The notes under the pieces are model-generated. The model did no database searches and was not told the origin of the DNA. It saw only the letters and a program-made list of their open reading frames with translations. The position numbers and the translations under genes are program-made. Below, piece by piece: positions 18,211-27,117 of a DNA stretch of 64,000 bases. Location: contig CAZVRW010000008.1 in assembly GCA_964630265.1 (NCBI GenBank), forward strand, positions 1 to 64,000. The letters are read 5' to 3'. Numbering within the stretch: position 1 is the first letter of the stretch; the number at the start of each line of letters is the position of its first letter. The stretch is from CAZBWP01 sp964630265. GTDB taxonomy: Bacteria; Pseudomonadota; Alphaproteobacteria; Rhodospirillales; Defluviicoccaceae.

Positions 18211-19221
18211 TCAGATGGCGATGCAGACCTTGCCGAAGTGGGTGCCGCTCTTCAGGTGACGGAAGGCGTCCGGGGCTTCGACGAAGGGGAACACCTTGTC
18301 GATCACCGGACGCAGGCCGGCCTGGGCGATGGCGCGGACCATCGCCTCGAAGCCGTCGCGCGAGCCGACGGTGACGCCTTGCAGGGCGAGGTTGCGCATC
18401 ACCACCAGCGGCAGGGTGACGGCGGCGGTGGCGCCGGAGAGGACGCCGATGACACTGATGCGGCCGCCGGTGCGGGCGGTGCGGATCGACTTACCGAGGG
18501 TGTCGGCGCCGCCGAGTTCGATGATGTGGTCGCAGCCGGCGCCGCCGGTCAGTTCCTTCACCGGATAATCCCAGTGCGGCGTGGTGGTGTAGTTGATGGT
18601 GTGGTCGGCGCCGAGCGCCCGCGCCCGCTCCAGCTTGGCGTCGCTGGATGAGGTGACGATCACTCGCGCGCCCATCAGCTTGCCGAACTGCAGGGCGAAC
18701 AGGGCGACGCCGCCGGTGCCCTGCACCAGCAGCGTGTCGCCGGCCCGCAGCGGGACGTCGCCGGTGAGCGCACTCCAGGCGGTCAGCGCCGCGCACGGCA
18801 GGCATGCCGCCTCGACGTCGCTCAAATGCGCCGGCACGGGCGCGACGCCATCCTCCGGAAACACGCGGAATTCGGCCAAGACGCCGTCCACCGGGCCGCC
18901 CAGGCTCTCGTGCATTTTCGCCTGGCGCGCCTCGCCGCCCTGCCAGCGCTGGAAGAACAGCGGACAAACTCGGTCACCGACGCCGACGCGGCTGACCCCG
19001 TCCCCCACCGCGATCACCTCGCCGACACCATCGGAGACGGGGATCAGCGGCGTCGCCACGCGCGGTCCGTAGCCCCCCTCGACCACCAGGGTGTCGCGGA
19101 AGTTGAGCGATGCGGCCTGCATCCGCAGCAGCACCTCGCCCGGGCCGGGCCGCGGGTCCGGACGTTCGCCGAGCGCCAGCTTGTCGAGACCGAACGAGTC
19201 CGTCAGTTCCCACACCCGCAT
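18211..19221 (-). CDS. Zinc-type alcohol dehydrogenase-like NAD(P)-dependent oxidoreductase
   Basis: Medium-chain dehydrogenase/reductase of the quinone oxidoreductase-like subgroup. 336 residues with MRVWELTDSFG start, GroES-like domain (PGPGEVLLRMQAASLNFRD), the nucleotide-binding LVQGTGGVALFALQFGKLMGA, and HIIELGGADTLGKS. The typical catalytic-zinc Cys-His pair is not evident, so it may be a zinc-free reductase. GGAGG precedes the ATG at 19221. Substrate unknown. Convergent with the peroxiredoxin gene; separated from the upstream kinase by 71 bases. Confidence 0.85.
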   Translation of the reverse strand: MRVWELTDSFGLDKLALGERPDPRPGPGEVLLRMQAASLNFRDTLVVEGGYGPRVATPLIPVSDGVGEVIAVGDGVSRVGVGDRVCPLFFQRWQGGEARQAKMHESLGGPVDGVLAEFRVFPEDGVAPVPAHLSDVEAACLPCAALTAWSALTGDVPLRAGDTLLVQGTGGVALFALQFGKLMGARVIVTSSSDAKLERARALGADHTINYTTTPHWDYPVKELTGGAGCDHIIELGGADTLGKSIRTARTGGRISVIGVLSGATAAVTLPLVVMRNLALQGVTVGSRDGFEAMVRAIAQAGLRPVIDKVFPFVEAPDAFRHLKSGTHFGKVCIAI

Positions 19222-19292
19222 GACGATCCTCCCCTCCTCGTGACCACATCGCCGAGCATAGGCCGGCCGGCGGCGGCCGCACCAACCGCAGA

Positions 19293-20219
19293 TCATGCCG
19301 ACAGCAGGCTGACCTCGGTCTTGGCGGCGATACGTTTGACGTCGATGGGCTCCAGCGCGCCTGCCATCGGCTGCATGGCCTCGGCGGCGCCGGTGGCCAC
19401 CGCCCAGCAGAGCGTTCCGGGCAGGTCGTCGTCCGGCGCGGTGACCAGACCGGCGAGGAAGCTGTCCCCACTGCCGGTCGGGTTGACGGCGGCGATCGGC
19501 GGCGGCGCGGCATACCAGACGCCGTCGTCGGCGACCATCACCGCGCCGGCGGCCCCCAGGGTGATGGCCACCGCACACGGTCCGCGCTCGCGGATCGCCC
19601 GCGCGGCCGCGGCAGCCTCGGCAACGTCGTCGATGGCCTGGCCGAGCAGCGCCGCCGCTTCCGGGCCGTTGATCTTGATTGCCCCGAGACCGGCGCCGAC
19701 GGCATCCCCCAGGGCGTCGCCGCTGGTATCGATCCACACCGGCTTGCCGGCCCGTTGGGCGCCAGCCACCAAGGCGGCGATGGCGCCCGCGGGCAGGCCG
19801 GGCGGCAGGCTGCCACTGATGGTGATCACGTCGGCCCCGCGCGCCGCATCGGCGACATCGCCGACGAAGTGCCGCCAGTCGGGCGGCGCGGGCACGCTGC
19901 CCGGCTCGTTGATCACCGTGGAGCCGCCGTCGTGGACGATGATCACGCAGGTGCGGGTCTCGCTGACGGTGCGGGTCCAGCGGGCGGTAAGCCCCTCGGC
20001 GGTCGCCTGCTCGGCGGCGAAGCGACCGGCATGGCCGCCGATCGGGCCGGCGCACAACGCCTGGTGACCGAGCCGCAGGACGGCGCGGGCGACGTTCACC
20101 CCCTTACCGCCGCACACCGTATGCACGCTGCCGGCGCGCCAGACGCCGCCGACGGCGAACCCGGGCACGGTGACGATGCGATCGACGGATGGGTTGGGGG
20201 TGACACAGAGAACGCGCAT
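19293..20219 (-). CDS. 1-phosphofructokinase-type hexose kinase (PfkB family)
   Basis: Ribokinase-superfamily sugar-phosphate kinase, most like FruK/LacC/PfkB, phosphorylating fructose-1-phosphate, tagatose-6-phosphate or fructose-6-phosphate. Motifs: TPNPSVDRIV at the N-terminus, CGGKGVNVARAVLRLG, ISGSLPPGLPAG and the catalytic-Asp motif NPTGSGDSFLAG. 308 residues. Start ATG at 20219 (MRVLCVTPNPS) fits family N-termini; an ATG at 20231 adds four residues. No PTS genes adjoin it, so a role as phosphofructokinase in glycolysis near gap and fbaB is plausible but inferred. Confidence 0.83.
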   Translation of the reverse strand: MRVLCVTPNPSVDRIVTVPGFAVGGVWRAGSVHTVCGGKGVNVARAVLRLGHQALCAGPIGGHAGRFAAEQATAEGLTARWTRTVSETRTCVIIVHDGGSTVINEPGSVPAPPDWRHFVGDVADAARGADVITISGSLPPGLPAGAIAALVAGAQRAGKPVWIDTSGDALGDAVGAGLGAIKINGPEAAALLGQAIDDVAEAAAAARAIRERGPCAVAITLGAAGAVMVADDGVWYAAPPPIAAVNPTGSGDSFLAGLVTAPDDDLPGTLCWAVATGAAEAMQPMAGALEPIDVKRIAAKTEVSLLSA

Positions 20220-20321
20220 AATCAGCACCATCCCGCGCCGCGACGACCGACGCAAGCGGCCATTGCTTGCGCCGGCGCCGCGAACGCCGGATAGTTCGCA
20301 AACGGCACGATCGGAGCGTCC

Positions 20322-21161
20322 ATGCCCCGCAGCAATCCCACCCTCTGCGGCTCGATCGCCGGCACCCCGGGGCGCTTCGGCGTCGCCATGCACACCGCCG
20401 CTTATCGGGCGCTCGGCCTCGACTGGGTGTATGTCGCGTTCGGCACGGCGGACACGGCGGGCGCCGTCCAGGCGATGCGCACGCTCGGCATCCGCGGCCT
20501 CGGCGTCACCATGCCGCACAAGCTCGCCATCGCCGGCCACCTCGACGCGCTGGACGACGCGGCGATCGCCATCGGCGCCGTCAACACCGTCGTCAACGAC
20601 GCCGGCCAGCTCATCGGCCACAACGTCGACTGGACCGGCGCCGTGCGGGCGCTGAGCGCGGTGACCCGCCTGGACGGCAGGCGCGCGGCGGTGCTCGGCG
20701 CCGGCGGCGGCGCCCGCGCCATCGTCTACGGCCTGATCCGCGCCGGCTGCCGGGTCACGCTCTACAACCGGAGCGAAGCGCGGGGACGCGCCGTCGCCGA
20801 GGCGTTCGAGGCGACGTGGGGCGGGCCGCCGGCAGCGCTCAGCGAAACCGGCGAGATGGATCTGCTGATCAACGCCACCTCGGTCGGCTTCCATGCCCCG
20901 GCGGCGACGCCCATCGCCGCCGAGGCGTTGCGCTCCGGGTTGGTCGTCTTCGACGCGGTGCCCCAGCCGCTGGAGACGCGGCTGTTGCGGGAGGCCGCGG
21001 CGCGCGGCTGCACCACCGTGCCCGGCGTGCGCATGCAGCTGCACCAGGCGGCGGAACAGGTCCATCTCTACACCGGCCGCGAGCCCGACCTCGCGGTGAT
21101 GGAACGCGCCCTGCGTGCCGTCCTGGCGGAAACGACAACCGCCGGCACGCCCGCCGGCTGA
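20322..21161 (+). CDS. Shikimate dehydrogenase-like protein (AroE family)
   Basis: AroE-fold NADP-dependent dehydrogenase of 279 residues. VTMPHKLAI carries the family catalytic Lys and VDWTG the catalytic Asp, GAGGGARAIVYGL the nucleotide loop, and GVRMQLHQAAEQ the C-terminal motif. The N-terminal substrate motif is atypical: the usual Ser-x-Ser-Pro sequence is replaced by IAGTPGRFGVAMH. This may be a quinate/shikimate dehydrogenase paralogue rather than the biosynthetic AroE. GGAG lies nine bases before the ATG. It is followed ten bases later by a RidA-like gene on the same strand. Confidence 0.8.
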   Translation: MPRSNPTLCGSIAGTPGRFGVAMHTAAYRALGLDWVYVAFGTADTAGAVQAMRTLGIRGLGVTMPHKLAIAGHLDALDDAAIAIGAVNTVVNDAGQLIGHNVDWTGAVRALSAVTRLDGRRAAVLGAGGGARAIVYGLIRAGCRVTLYNRSEARGRAVAEAFEATWGGPPAALSETGEMDLLINATSVGFHAPAATPIAAEALRSGLVVFDAVPQPLETRLLREAAARGCTTVPGVRMQLHQAAEQVHLYTGREPDLAVMERALRAVLAETTTAGTPAG

Positions 21162-21171
21162 GGAGATCCGC

Positions 21172-21651
21172 ATGCCCGGAAGCATCGACGCCCGCCTCGC
21201 CGCCCTCGGCATCACCCTGCCGCCCCCGGCGCCGCCGGCCGGCGCCTACGTGCCGTTCGTGCAGGCCGGCCCCCTGCTGTTCGTCGCCGGGCAACTGCCG
21301 ATCAAGGGAGGCGAAATTCTCTATCGCGGACACCTGGGCACCGACGTTGCGCTCGACGACGGGGTCGCCGCGGCGCGGCTCTGCGCCATCAACCTGATCG
21401 CCCAGGTGAAGGCGGCGTGCCGCGATCTCGATCGCGTGCGCCGGGTGGTCAAGCTCGGTGGCTTCGTGGCGGCGACGGCCGCGTTCACCGATCATCCGAA
21501 GGTGCTGAATGGGGCGTCCGACCTGATGGTCGAGGTGTTCGGCGATGCCGGCCGCCACGCCCGCTTCGCCGTCGGCGCGGTCTCGCTGCCGCTGGGGGCT
21601 GCCGTCGAGGTGGATGGAATCTTCGAAATCACGGGGGGCGGCGCGCAATAA
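21172..21651 (+). CDS. RidA/YjgF-family protein
   Basis: RidA-fold protein of the larger (about 155-residue) subtype with N-terminal MPGSIDARLAALGITLPPP; family features include YVPFVQAGPLLFVAGQLP, NLIAQVKAACRDLDRV, VKLGGFVAATAAFTDHP and GAVSLPLGAAVEVDGIFEI. RidA enzymes hydrolyse reactive imines; the conserved catalytic Arg of true RidA (in an RxAV-type motif) is seen as HARFAVGAVSLP. Start at 21172 behind AGGAG. Ten bases after the AroE-like gene, so probably one transcript. Confidence 0.88.
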   Translation: MPGSIDARLAALGITLPPPAPPAGAYVPFVQAGPLLFVAGQLPIKGGEILYRGHLGTDVALDDGVAAARLCAINLIAQVKAACRDLDRVRRVVKLGGFVAATAAFTDHPKVLNGASDLMVEVFGDAGRHARFAVGAVSLPLGAAVEVDGIFEITGGGAQ

Positions 21652-21949
21652 CTTTGATGATTGTGTTGGCGATCCATTACCGCTATTTCTGATCGACCTG
21701 AAGAAAGGCCGTTCGACGTTCGGAGAAGCGGCCAACAAAGGGTGGGAAGCGTGCTGGGAGTTTGGGGCGAGAGCGTGCGCAACGTTCCTTCGCTGACAGG
21801 TGACGGCATTCCGGTCACCGTCGGCGCCTCGCCCGATGCGGATCCTTCACCATCCAGTTTCCCAAATGCGGGCGGCGCGGCCAGCGGTCGTCGTCGAACG
21901 CGCCGTTGCGTTTCGACCCAACTGACAATGCGAAACGGGAGATCCTAAG

Positions 21950-23053
21950 ATGCCAAAATCCAAGACCTTGCGCCGCGCGACCCACGGCGTCGTCGCGGCC
22001 GCCGTCACCGCTGCACTGCTCGGCGGCGCCGGCCTCAGCCCGGCCAGCGCCCAAGAAAAGGTCCGCTGGCGCATGCCGGTGGGCTTCCCCTCCACCCTGC
22101 CCGCCCTCGGCGACACCGCCCCCTGGGTCGCCGACATGCTGGACAAGGCGAGCGGCGGCGACATCCAGCTCAAGATCTACGAGCCCGGCAAGCTGGTGCC
22201 GGCCCTGCAGATCATGGAAGCGGTGAAGGAAAAGAAGGTGCAGGCCGGCTACACCTGGATCGGCTACGACATGGGCAAGATCCCGGCGCTGCCGCTGATC
22301 TCCGCCGTGCCGTTCGGCATGGAGCCGTGGGAGTTCAATGCCTGGTGGTACTACGGCGGCGGCATGGACCTGGCCGCCGAGCTCTACGCGCCGCACAACA
22401 TCCATCCCGTGCTGTGCGGCATCATCGGCCCGGAGACCGCCGGCTGGTTCGCCAAGGAGATCACCTCGCTGGACGACATCAAGGGGCTGAAGATCCGCTT
22501 CGCCGGGCTCGGCGGCAAGGTCCTGCAGAAGGCCGGCGCCTCGGTCACGCTGATTGCCGGCGGCGAGATCTACCAGGCGCTGGAGAAGGGCGCCATCGAC
22601 GCGACCGAGTTCTCGCTGCCGGAGGTGGACCAGCAACTGGGCTTCCACCAGATCGTCAAGAACAACTACTTCCCCGGCTGGCATCAAACGTTCACCACGA
22701 TGCACCTGATCGTCAACAAGGAGATCTGGGACGGTCTCACCGACCAGCAGCGGGCAATGATCGACATGGGCTGCATGGCCGGCGTCACCGCTGGCCTGTC
22801 CAAGGCCGAGGCCAACCAGGGACCGATCATCGCCGGCTTCGCCGACAAGGGGGTGACGGCCCATAAGCTGCCGGAACCGATCCTGCGTGAGCTCCACAAG
22901 CTGACCGAGGAAGTGCTCGAAGAGGAAGCCGCAGCCGACCCGATGTTCGCGAAGATCCTCGAATCGCAGCGCGCCTTCCGCAAGGACTACAATCTGTGGA
23001 AGAGCTTCGGCTACCTGCCCCGTGACTTCGAGGGTTCGGACGAACAGGGCTGA
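21950..23053 (+). CDS. TRAP transporter solute-binding protein (DctP family)
   Basis: Periplasmic binding protein delivering an organic acid to the membrane subunits. Signal peptide MPKSKTLRR...LSPASAQ of about 35 residues, then a mature domain with EKVRWRMPVGFPSTLP, GYTWIGYDMGKIPA, GLKIRFAGLGGKVLQKAG and GGEIYQALEKGAIDATEFSLPEVD, the TRAP-P signatures, closest in appearance to the 2-oxo-acid/TakP-type group. 367 residues. GGGAG precedes the ATG at 21950. First of a P-Q-M set, followed by a CoA-transferase that suggests a carboxylate ligand. Confidence 0.92.
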   Translation: MPKSKTLRRATHGVVAAAVTAALLGGAGLSPASAQEKVRWRMPVGFPSTLPALGDTAPWVADMLDKASGGDIQLKIYEPGKLVPALQIMEAVKEKKVQAGYTWIGYDMGKIPALPLISAVPFGMEPWEFNAWWYYGGGMDLAAELYAPHNIHPVLCGIIGPETAGWFAKEITSLDDIKGLKIRFAGLGGKVLQKAGASVTLIAGGEIYQALEKGAIDATEFSLPEVDQQLGFHQIVKNNYFPGWHQTFTTMHLIVNKEIWDGLTDQQRAMIDMGCMAGVTAGLSKAEANQGPIIAGFADKGVTAHKLPEPILRELHKLTEEVLEEEAAADPMFAKILESQRAFRKDYNLWKSFGYLPRDFEGSDEQG

Positions 23054-23094
23054 ACTCCGAAAGTGGCCCGTGTGGCGGATGGCTGGAGACCGAG

Positions 23095-23697
23095 ATGACT
23101 GAACGGGGCCGCGGCACGCCGTCCGAGCCGCACATCGACGTGGACCAGCTGATCCACCACACGGAGCTGCCACACACCCCCCTGTCCCGCATCCTCGACG
23201 GCTTCGTCAAAGCCGTCGGGGACGCGGTGTCCTGGCTGTGGGTGGTCCTGGTCCTGGTGATCGTCGTCAACGTGACTTTGCGCTACGCGCTGGGCCGCGG
23301 ATACATCTCTTTCGAGGAGCTGCAGTGGCACATCGCCGCCGTCGGCTGGCTCATCGGGCTATCGTACTGCGTGCAGAACGACAGCCACATCCGCATCGAT
23401 ATCCTGCACGACCGCTTCAGCCGAAAAACCAAGGCGTGGATCGACTTCCTCGGGGTTCTCTTCTTTTTGATCCCCTACACGTATCTGGTGCTGCGCTATT
23501 CGCCGGCGTTCATCGAGTTCTCCTTCAGGACCAACGAGGTCTCCGACGCACCGGGCGGCCTGCCCTACCGCTGGATGATCAAGAGCGTCATGTGGATCGC
23601 CTATGCCATCCTGCTCGTCGCCGCGATCTCCCGACTCAGCCGCGCCGCCGCAGTGGTCTTCGGCAGCGCGTCGGCCCGAAACCGCAACCGGGGCTGA
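23095..23697 (+). CDS. TRAP transporter small permease (DctQ)
   Basis: Four-helix membrane subunit linking the binding protein to DctM. 200 residues with an unusually hydrophilic N-terminal stretch (about 1-38) before the first helix (WLWVVLVLVIVVNVTLRYAL); the DctQ motif FEELQWHIAAVGWLIGLSY and HIRIDILHDRFSRKT follow, then two further helices. GGAG stands eight bases before the ATG. Lies 41 bases after the binding-protein gene and six bases before dctM. Confidence 0.92.
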   Translation: MTERGRGTPSEPHIDVDQLIHHTELPHTPLSRILDGFVKAVGDAVSWLWVVLVLVIVVNVTLRYALGRGYISFEELQWHIAAVGWLIGLSYCVQNDSHIRIDILHDRFSRKTKAWIDFLGVLFFLIPYTYLVLRYSPAFIEFSFRTNEVSDAPGGLPYRWMIKSVMWIAYAILLVAAISRLSRAAAVVFGSASARNRNRG

Positions 23698-23703
23698 CCC
23701 GCC

Positions 23704-25056
23704 ATGGAACTCAACGAAGTCCTCGCCATCGCGATGTTCGTCTCGTTCATCGGGCTGCTGTTCGCCGGCTTTCCGGTGGCGTGGACGCTCGCCGGCATCG
23801 CCATCGTCTTCGCCGCCATCTCCATCGCCTGCGACACCTATCTCGACACCTTCATCGGCATCGACTGGGGCTACGTCTCGATCATCACCGACGACATCTG
23901 GAACACCATGACCAACTGGGTCCTGGTGGCGCTGCCCATGTTCATCTTCATGGGCCTGATGCTCGACCGCTCGGGCATCGCCGAGCACATGATGGAGAAT
24001 TTCACGCAGCTGTTCGGCCGCGTCCGTGGCGGGCTCGCGGTCACCGTCACCCTGATCGGCGTCCTGCTCGCCGCCTCCACCGGCATCATCGGCGCGTCCG
24101 TCGTGCTGCTGACCCTGCTCAGCCTGCCGATCATGCTGCGCTACAACTACCAGAAGGAGCTGGCCGTCGGCACGGTCTGCTCGGCGGGCACCCTCGGCAT
24201 CCTGATTCCGCCATCGATCATGCTGGTGATCATGGCCGACCGCATGTCGAAGCCGGTGGGCGACCTGTTCATGGGCGCGGTGTTCCCCGGCCTGCTGCTG
24301 GGCGCACTCTACGTCATCTACATCTTCGTCATCGCCAACCTCAGGCCGCACGTGGCGCCGCTGCCGCCGGATGCGGCGAAGGTGGACCTCAAGCTGATCC
24401 TGCGGGTGTTCCTTTCGGTGCTGCCCCCCGCCGCGCTGATCCTGGGCGTGCTGGGGACCATCTTTTTCGGCATCGCAACACCGACGGAGGCGTCGGGGAT
24501 CGGGGCCTTCCTCGCGTCCATGCTGGCGCTGGCCCGCGGCCGCCTCACGCTCTCCGTGCTGCGCGACGTGGCGCGACAGACGACGACGACGACGGCCTTC
24601 ATCTTCGCCATCCTGGTGGCGGCCAACGCCTTCGCTCTGGTATTGCGCGGCCTCGGCGGCGACGACCTGATCGAAGGCGCGTTGCTCGGCCTCAATCTGG
24701 GCCCCGACGGCACGGTGATCGTCATCCTGGTCATCGTGTTCCTGCTCGGCTTCGTCCTCGACTGGATCCAGATCATCCTGATCGTGCTGACCCTGGTCGG
24801 GCCGGTGGTCGAGTCCCTCGGCTTCGACCTGATCTGGTTCATGATCCTGTTCGCGGTGTGCCTGCAGACATCGTTCCTGACGCCGCCGGTGGGCTTCGCG
24901 TTGTTCTACCTGAAGGGCGTCGCGCCGCCGGAGGTGACGGTGCGCCACATCTATCGGGGCGTCGTGCCATTCATCGTCCTGCAGCTCATCGGCCTCACCA
25001 TCGTCTACCTGTTCCCTGGGATCGTGCTATGGCTGCCGCGGATGATGTATCAGTAG
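23704..25056 (+). CDS. TRAP transporter large permease (DctM)
   Basis: Twelve-helix ion-coupled permease of 450 residues. Typical motifs are FPVAWTLAGIAIVFA, ALPMFIFMGLMLDRSGIAE, STGIIGASVVLLTLLSLPIML, GTLGILIPPSIMLVIMADRM and QTSFLTPPVGFALFYLKGVAPPEV. Sodium-coupled carboxylate uptake is the general family function. It is followed 24 bases later by the CoA-transferase gene on the same strand. Confidence 0.94.
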   Translation: MELNEVLAIAMFVSFIGLLFAGFPVAWTLAGIAIVFAAISIACDTYLDTFIGIDWGYVSIITDDIWNTMTNWVLVALPMFIFMGLMLDRSGIAEHMMENFTQLFGRVRGGLAVTVTLIGVLLAASTGIIGASVVLLTLLSLPIMLRYNYQKELAVGTVCSAGTLGILIPPSIMLVIMADRMSKPVGDLFMGAVFPGLLLGALYVIYIFVIANLRPHVAPLPPDAAKVDLKLILRVFLSVLPPAALILGVLGTIFFGIATPTEASGIGAFLASMLALARGRLTLSVLRDVARQTTTTTAFIFAILVAANAFALVLRGLGGDDLIEGALLGLNLGPDGTVIVILVIVFLLGFVLDWIQIILIVLTLVGPVVESLGFDLIWFMILFAVCLQTSFLTPPVGFALFYLKGVAPPEVTVRHIYRGVVPFIVLQLIGLTIVYLFPGIVLWLPRMMYQ

Positions 25057-25080
25057 GCGCAGCGCCGTGAGCTGCGGTGC

Positions 25081-27024
25081 GTGCGTCCCATGAGGGACAA
25101 GGTCGTCAGCGCCGCCGAGGCCATCGCCATCATCCGCGACGGCGACACCCTCGCAAACACCGGCTTCGTCGGCGCCGGCGCGCCGGAAGCGCTGCTGAAG
25201 GCACTGGAGCGACGATTCCTGGAGACGGGAACGCCGCGCGACCTGACGCTGGTCTTCGCCGCCGGGCAGGGCGACCGGCAGCAGCGCGGCCTCAATCGCC
25301 TCGGTCACCCGGGGCTGCTGAAGCGGGTGATCGGCGGCCACTGGGGCCTGATCCCCAAGCTCGCCGCCCTGGCCATGGCCGACGAGATCGAGGCCTACAA
25401 CCTGCCGCAGGGGGTGATCTCCCACCTGTTTCGCGACATCGCCGCGCACCGGCCGGGGAGCATCAGCAAGGTGGGGCTGCACACCTTCGTCGACCCCAGG
25501 CTCGACGGCGGCCGCATCAATGCCCGCACCACCGAGGAGATCGTCGAGGTGGTGACGCTGGCCGGCGAGGACTGGCTCTTCTACCGCGCCTTCCCCATCA
25601 CCGTCAGCTTCGTGCGCGGCACCACCGCCGATCCGTTCGGCAACATCACCATGGAACGGGAGGCCCTCAGCCTCGACAACCTGGCCATGGCCATGGCGGC
25701 ACGGAACTCCAACGGCTGCGTCATCGCCCAGGTGGAGCGCATCGCCGAAGCCGGTACGCTCAACCCGAAGGCGGTGAAGATCCCGGGCGCCCTGGTCGAC
25801 TGCGTCGTCGTCGCGGCGCCGGAAGATCACGCCCAAACCTATGCCGTCGCCTATGATCCGGCGTTCGCCAGCGAGATCCGGGTGCCCCTCGGTTCGCTGG
25901 CGCCGATGGCGCTCGATGAACGGAAACTGATCGCCCGGCGCTGCGCCTTCGAGCTGCCCGCCGGCGGCGTCGTCAACCTCGGCATCGGCATGCCCGAAGG
26001 GGTCGCCGCCGTCGCCGCCGAGGAGCAGGTTCTGCGGTTCCTCACCCTGACCACGGAGCCGGGGACCCTCGGCGGCGTGCCGCAGTCGGGCCTCAATTTC
26101 GGCACGGCGATCAACGCCGACGCCATCATCGACCAGAACCAGCAGTTCGACTTCTATGACGGCGGCGGCCTGGACATGGCCTGCCTCGGCCTCGCCGAGT
26201 GCGATGCCGAAGGCAACCTCAACGTCAGCCGCTTCGGCCGGACGCTGGCAGGCGCCGGTGGCTTCATCAACATCAGCCAGAATGCGCGAAAGGTGGTGTT
26301 CGCCGGCACCTTCTCCACGGGTGGCCTGAGCATCGCCATCGAGGACGGAGCGCTGCGCATCGTCCAGGAAGGGCAGAACCACAAGTTCGTCGCGCGCGTC
26401 TGCCAGGTGACGTTCAGCGGCCGCTATGCCGCCGAGACCGGCCAGCCGGTGCTCTACGTTACCGAGCGCTGCGTCTTCGCTGGCACCGCTAAGGGCCTCG
26501 AACTGGTGGAGGTGGCGCCGGGCGTCGACATCGAACGCGACATCCTGGCGCACATGGATTTCCGCCCCATCGTCAACGACCCGAAGCCGATGGATGCGCG
26601 GATCTTCCGGCCAGAGTTGATGGGCCTGGAGGCCGATCTGATCGGTCGGCTGACACTGCCCGACCGCATCAGCTACGATCGGCAGCGCAACACGCTGTTT
26701 TTGAACTTCGAAGGGCTGCAGGTGCGCGACCTTGCCGACGTGGACGCGATCCGGACCGCCGTGGAGAGCCGCTGTCAGGCGATCGGCCGGTGCGTCGCCG
26801 TGGTCGTCAATTACGACAGCGTGCGCATCGACGAGACGGTGCTCGACGCCTACGCCGCGATGGTGCGGCGGATGGAGCGGCAGTACTACACCACCGTCAG
26901 CCGCTACACGACGAGCGCGTTCCTCCGCCTCAAGCTCGGCGAAGCGCTGCAACGCCGCGATGTCGCGCCGCATGTCTTCGAAACCGAGCGGGAAGCGCGC
27001 AGCTTCCTCGACGGCGCCGACTGA
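25081..27024 (+). CDS. Acyl-CoA:acetate/3-oxoacid CoA-transferase with extra C-terminal domain
   Basis: Family I CoA-transferase with alpha and beta halves in one chain, like E. coli YdiF; it would move CoA between acyl groups and acetate or a ketoacid. Motifs: TPRDLTLVFAAGQGD, GHWGLIPKLA, YNLPQGVISHL, FVDPRLDGGR, and in the beta half LTTEPGTLGGVPQSGL with the presumed catalytic Glu, and FYDGGGLDMACLGLAECD. Residues 1-530 correspond to YdiF; about 115 further residues (from SYDRQRNTLFLNFEGLQVRD) form an additional C-terminal domain. Start is GTG 25081 or ATG 25090. Context with a TRAP system suggests activation of an imported carboxylate. Confidence 0.88.
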   Translation: MRPMRDKVVSAAEAIAIIRDGDTLANTGFVGAGAPEALLKALERRFLETGTPRDLTLVFAAGQGDRQQRGLNRLGHPGLLKRVIGGHWGLIPKLAALAMADEIEAYNLPQGVISHLFRDIAAHRPGSISKVGLHTFVDPRLDGGRINARTTEEIVEVVTLAGEDWLFYRAFPITVSFVRGTTADPFGNITMEREALSLDNLAMAMAARNSNGCVIAQVERIAEAGTLNPKAVKIPGALVDCVVVAAPEDHAQTYAVAYDPAFASEIRVPLGSLAPMALDERKLIARRCAFELPAGGVVNLGIGMPEGVAAVAAEEQVLRFLTLTTEPGTLGGVPQSGLNFGTAINADAIIDQNQQFDFYDGGGLDMACLGLAECDAEGNLNVSRFGRTLAGAGGFINISQNARKVVFAGTFSTGGLSIAIEDGALRIVQEGQNHKFVARVCQVTFSGRYAAETGQPVLYVTERCVFAGTAKGLELVEVAPGVDIERDILAHMDFRPIVNDPKPMDARIFRPELMGLEADLIGRLTLPDRISYDRQRNTLFLNFEGLQVRDLADVDAIRTAVESRCQAIGRCVAVVVNYDSVRIDETVLDAYAAMVRRMERQYYTTVSRYTTSAFLRLKLGEALQRRDVAPHVFETEREARSFLDGAD

Positions 27025-27025
27025 A

Positions 27026-27063
27026 GCGGCGGGCGGCGGGCCCGCATCCGCCGGACCCGCCGC
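27026..27063 (+). terminator. GC-rich hairpin after the CoA-transferase
   Basis: GCGGCGGG (27026-27033) pairs with CCCGCCGC (27056-27063), with further pairing possible inside. It begins one base after the stop. No T-run, so it may be only an mRNA end-protecting stem. Confidence 0.35.
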
Positions 27064-27117
27064 AATACGCCGACGTCAAGACGCGCGAGGATGATCGCGG
27101 GGCGCCCCCGGATCAGC

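Noticed and set aside
21800..21821. Inverted GGTGAC...GTCACC ahead of the TRAP operon
   Set aside because: Only six-base arms and distant from the start; could be chance at this GC content.
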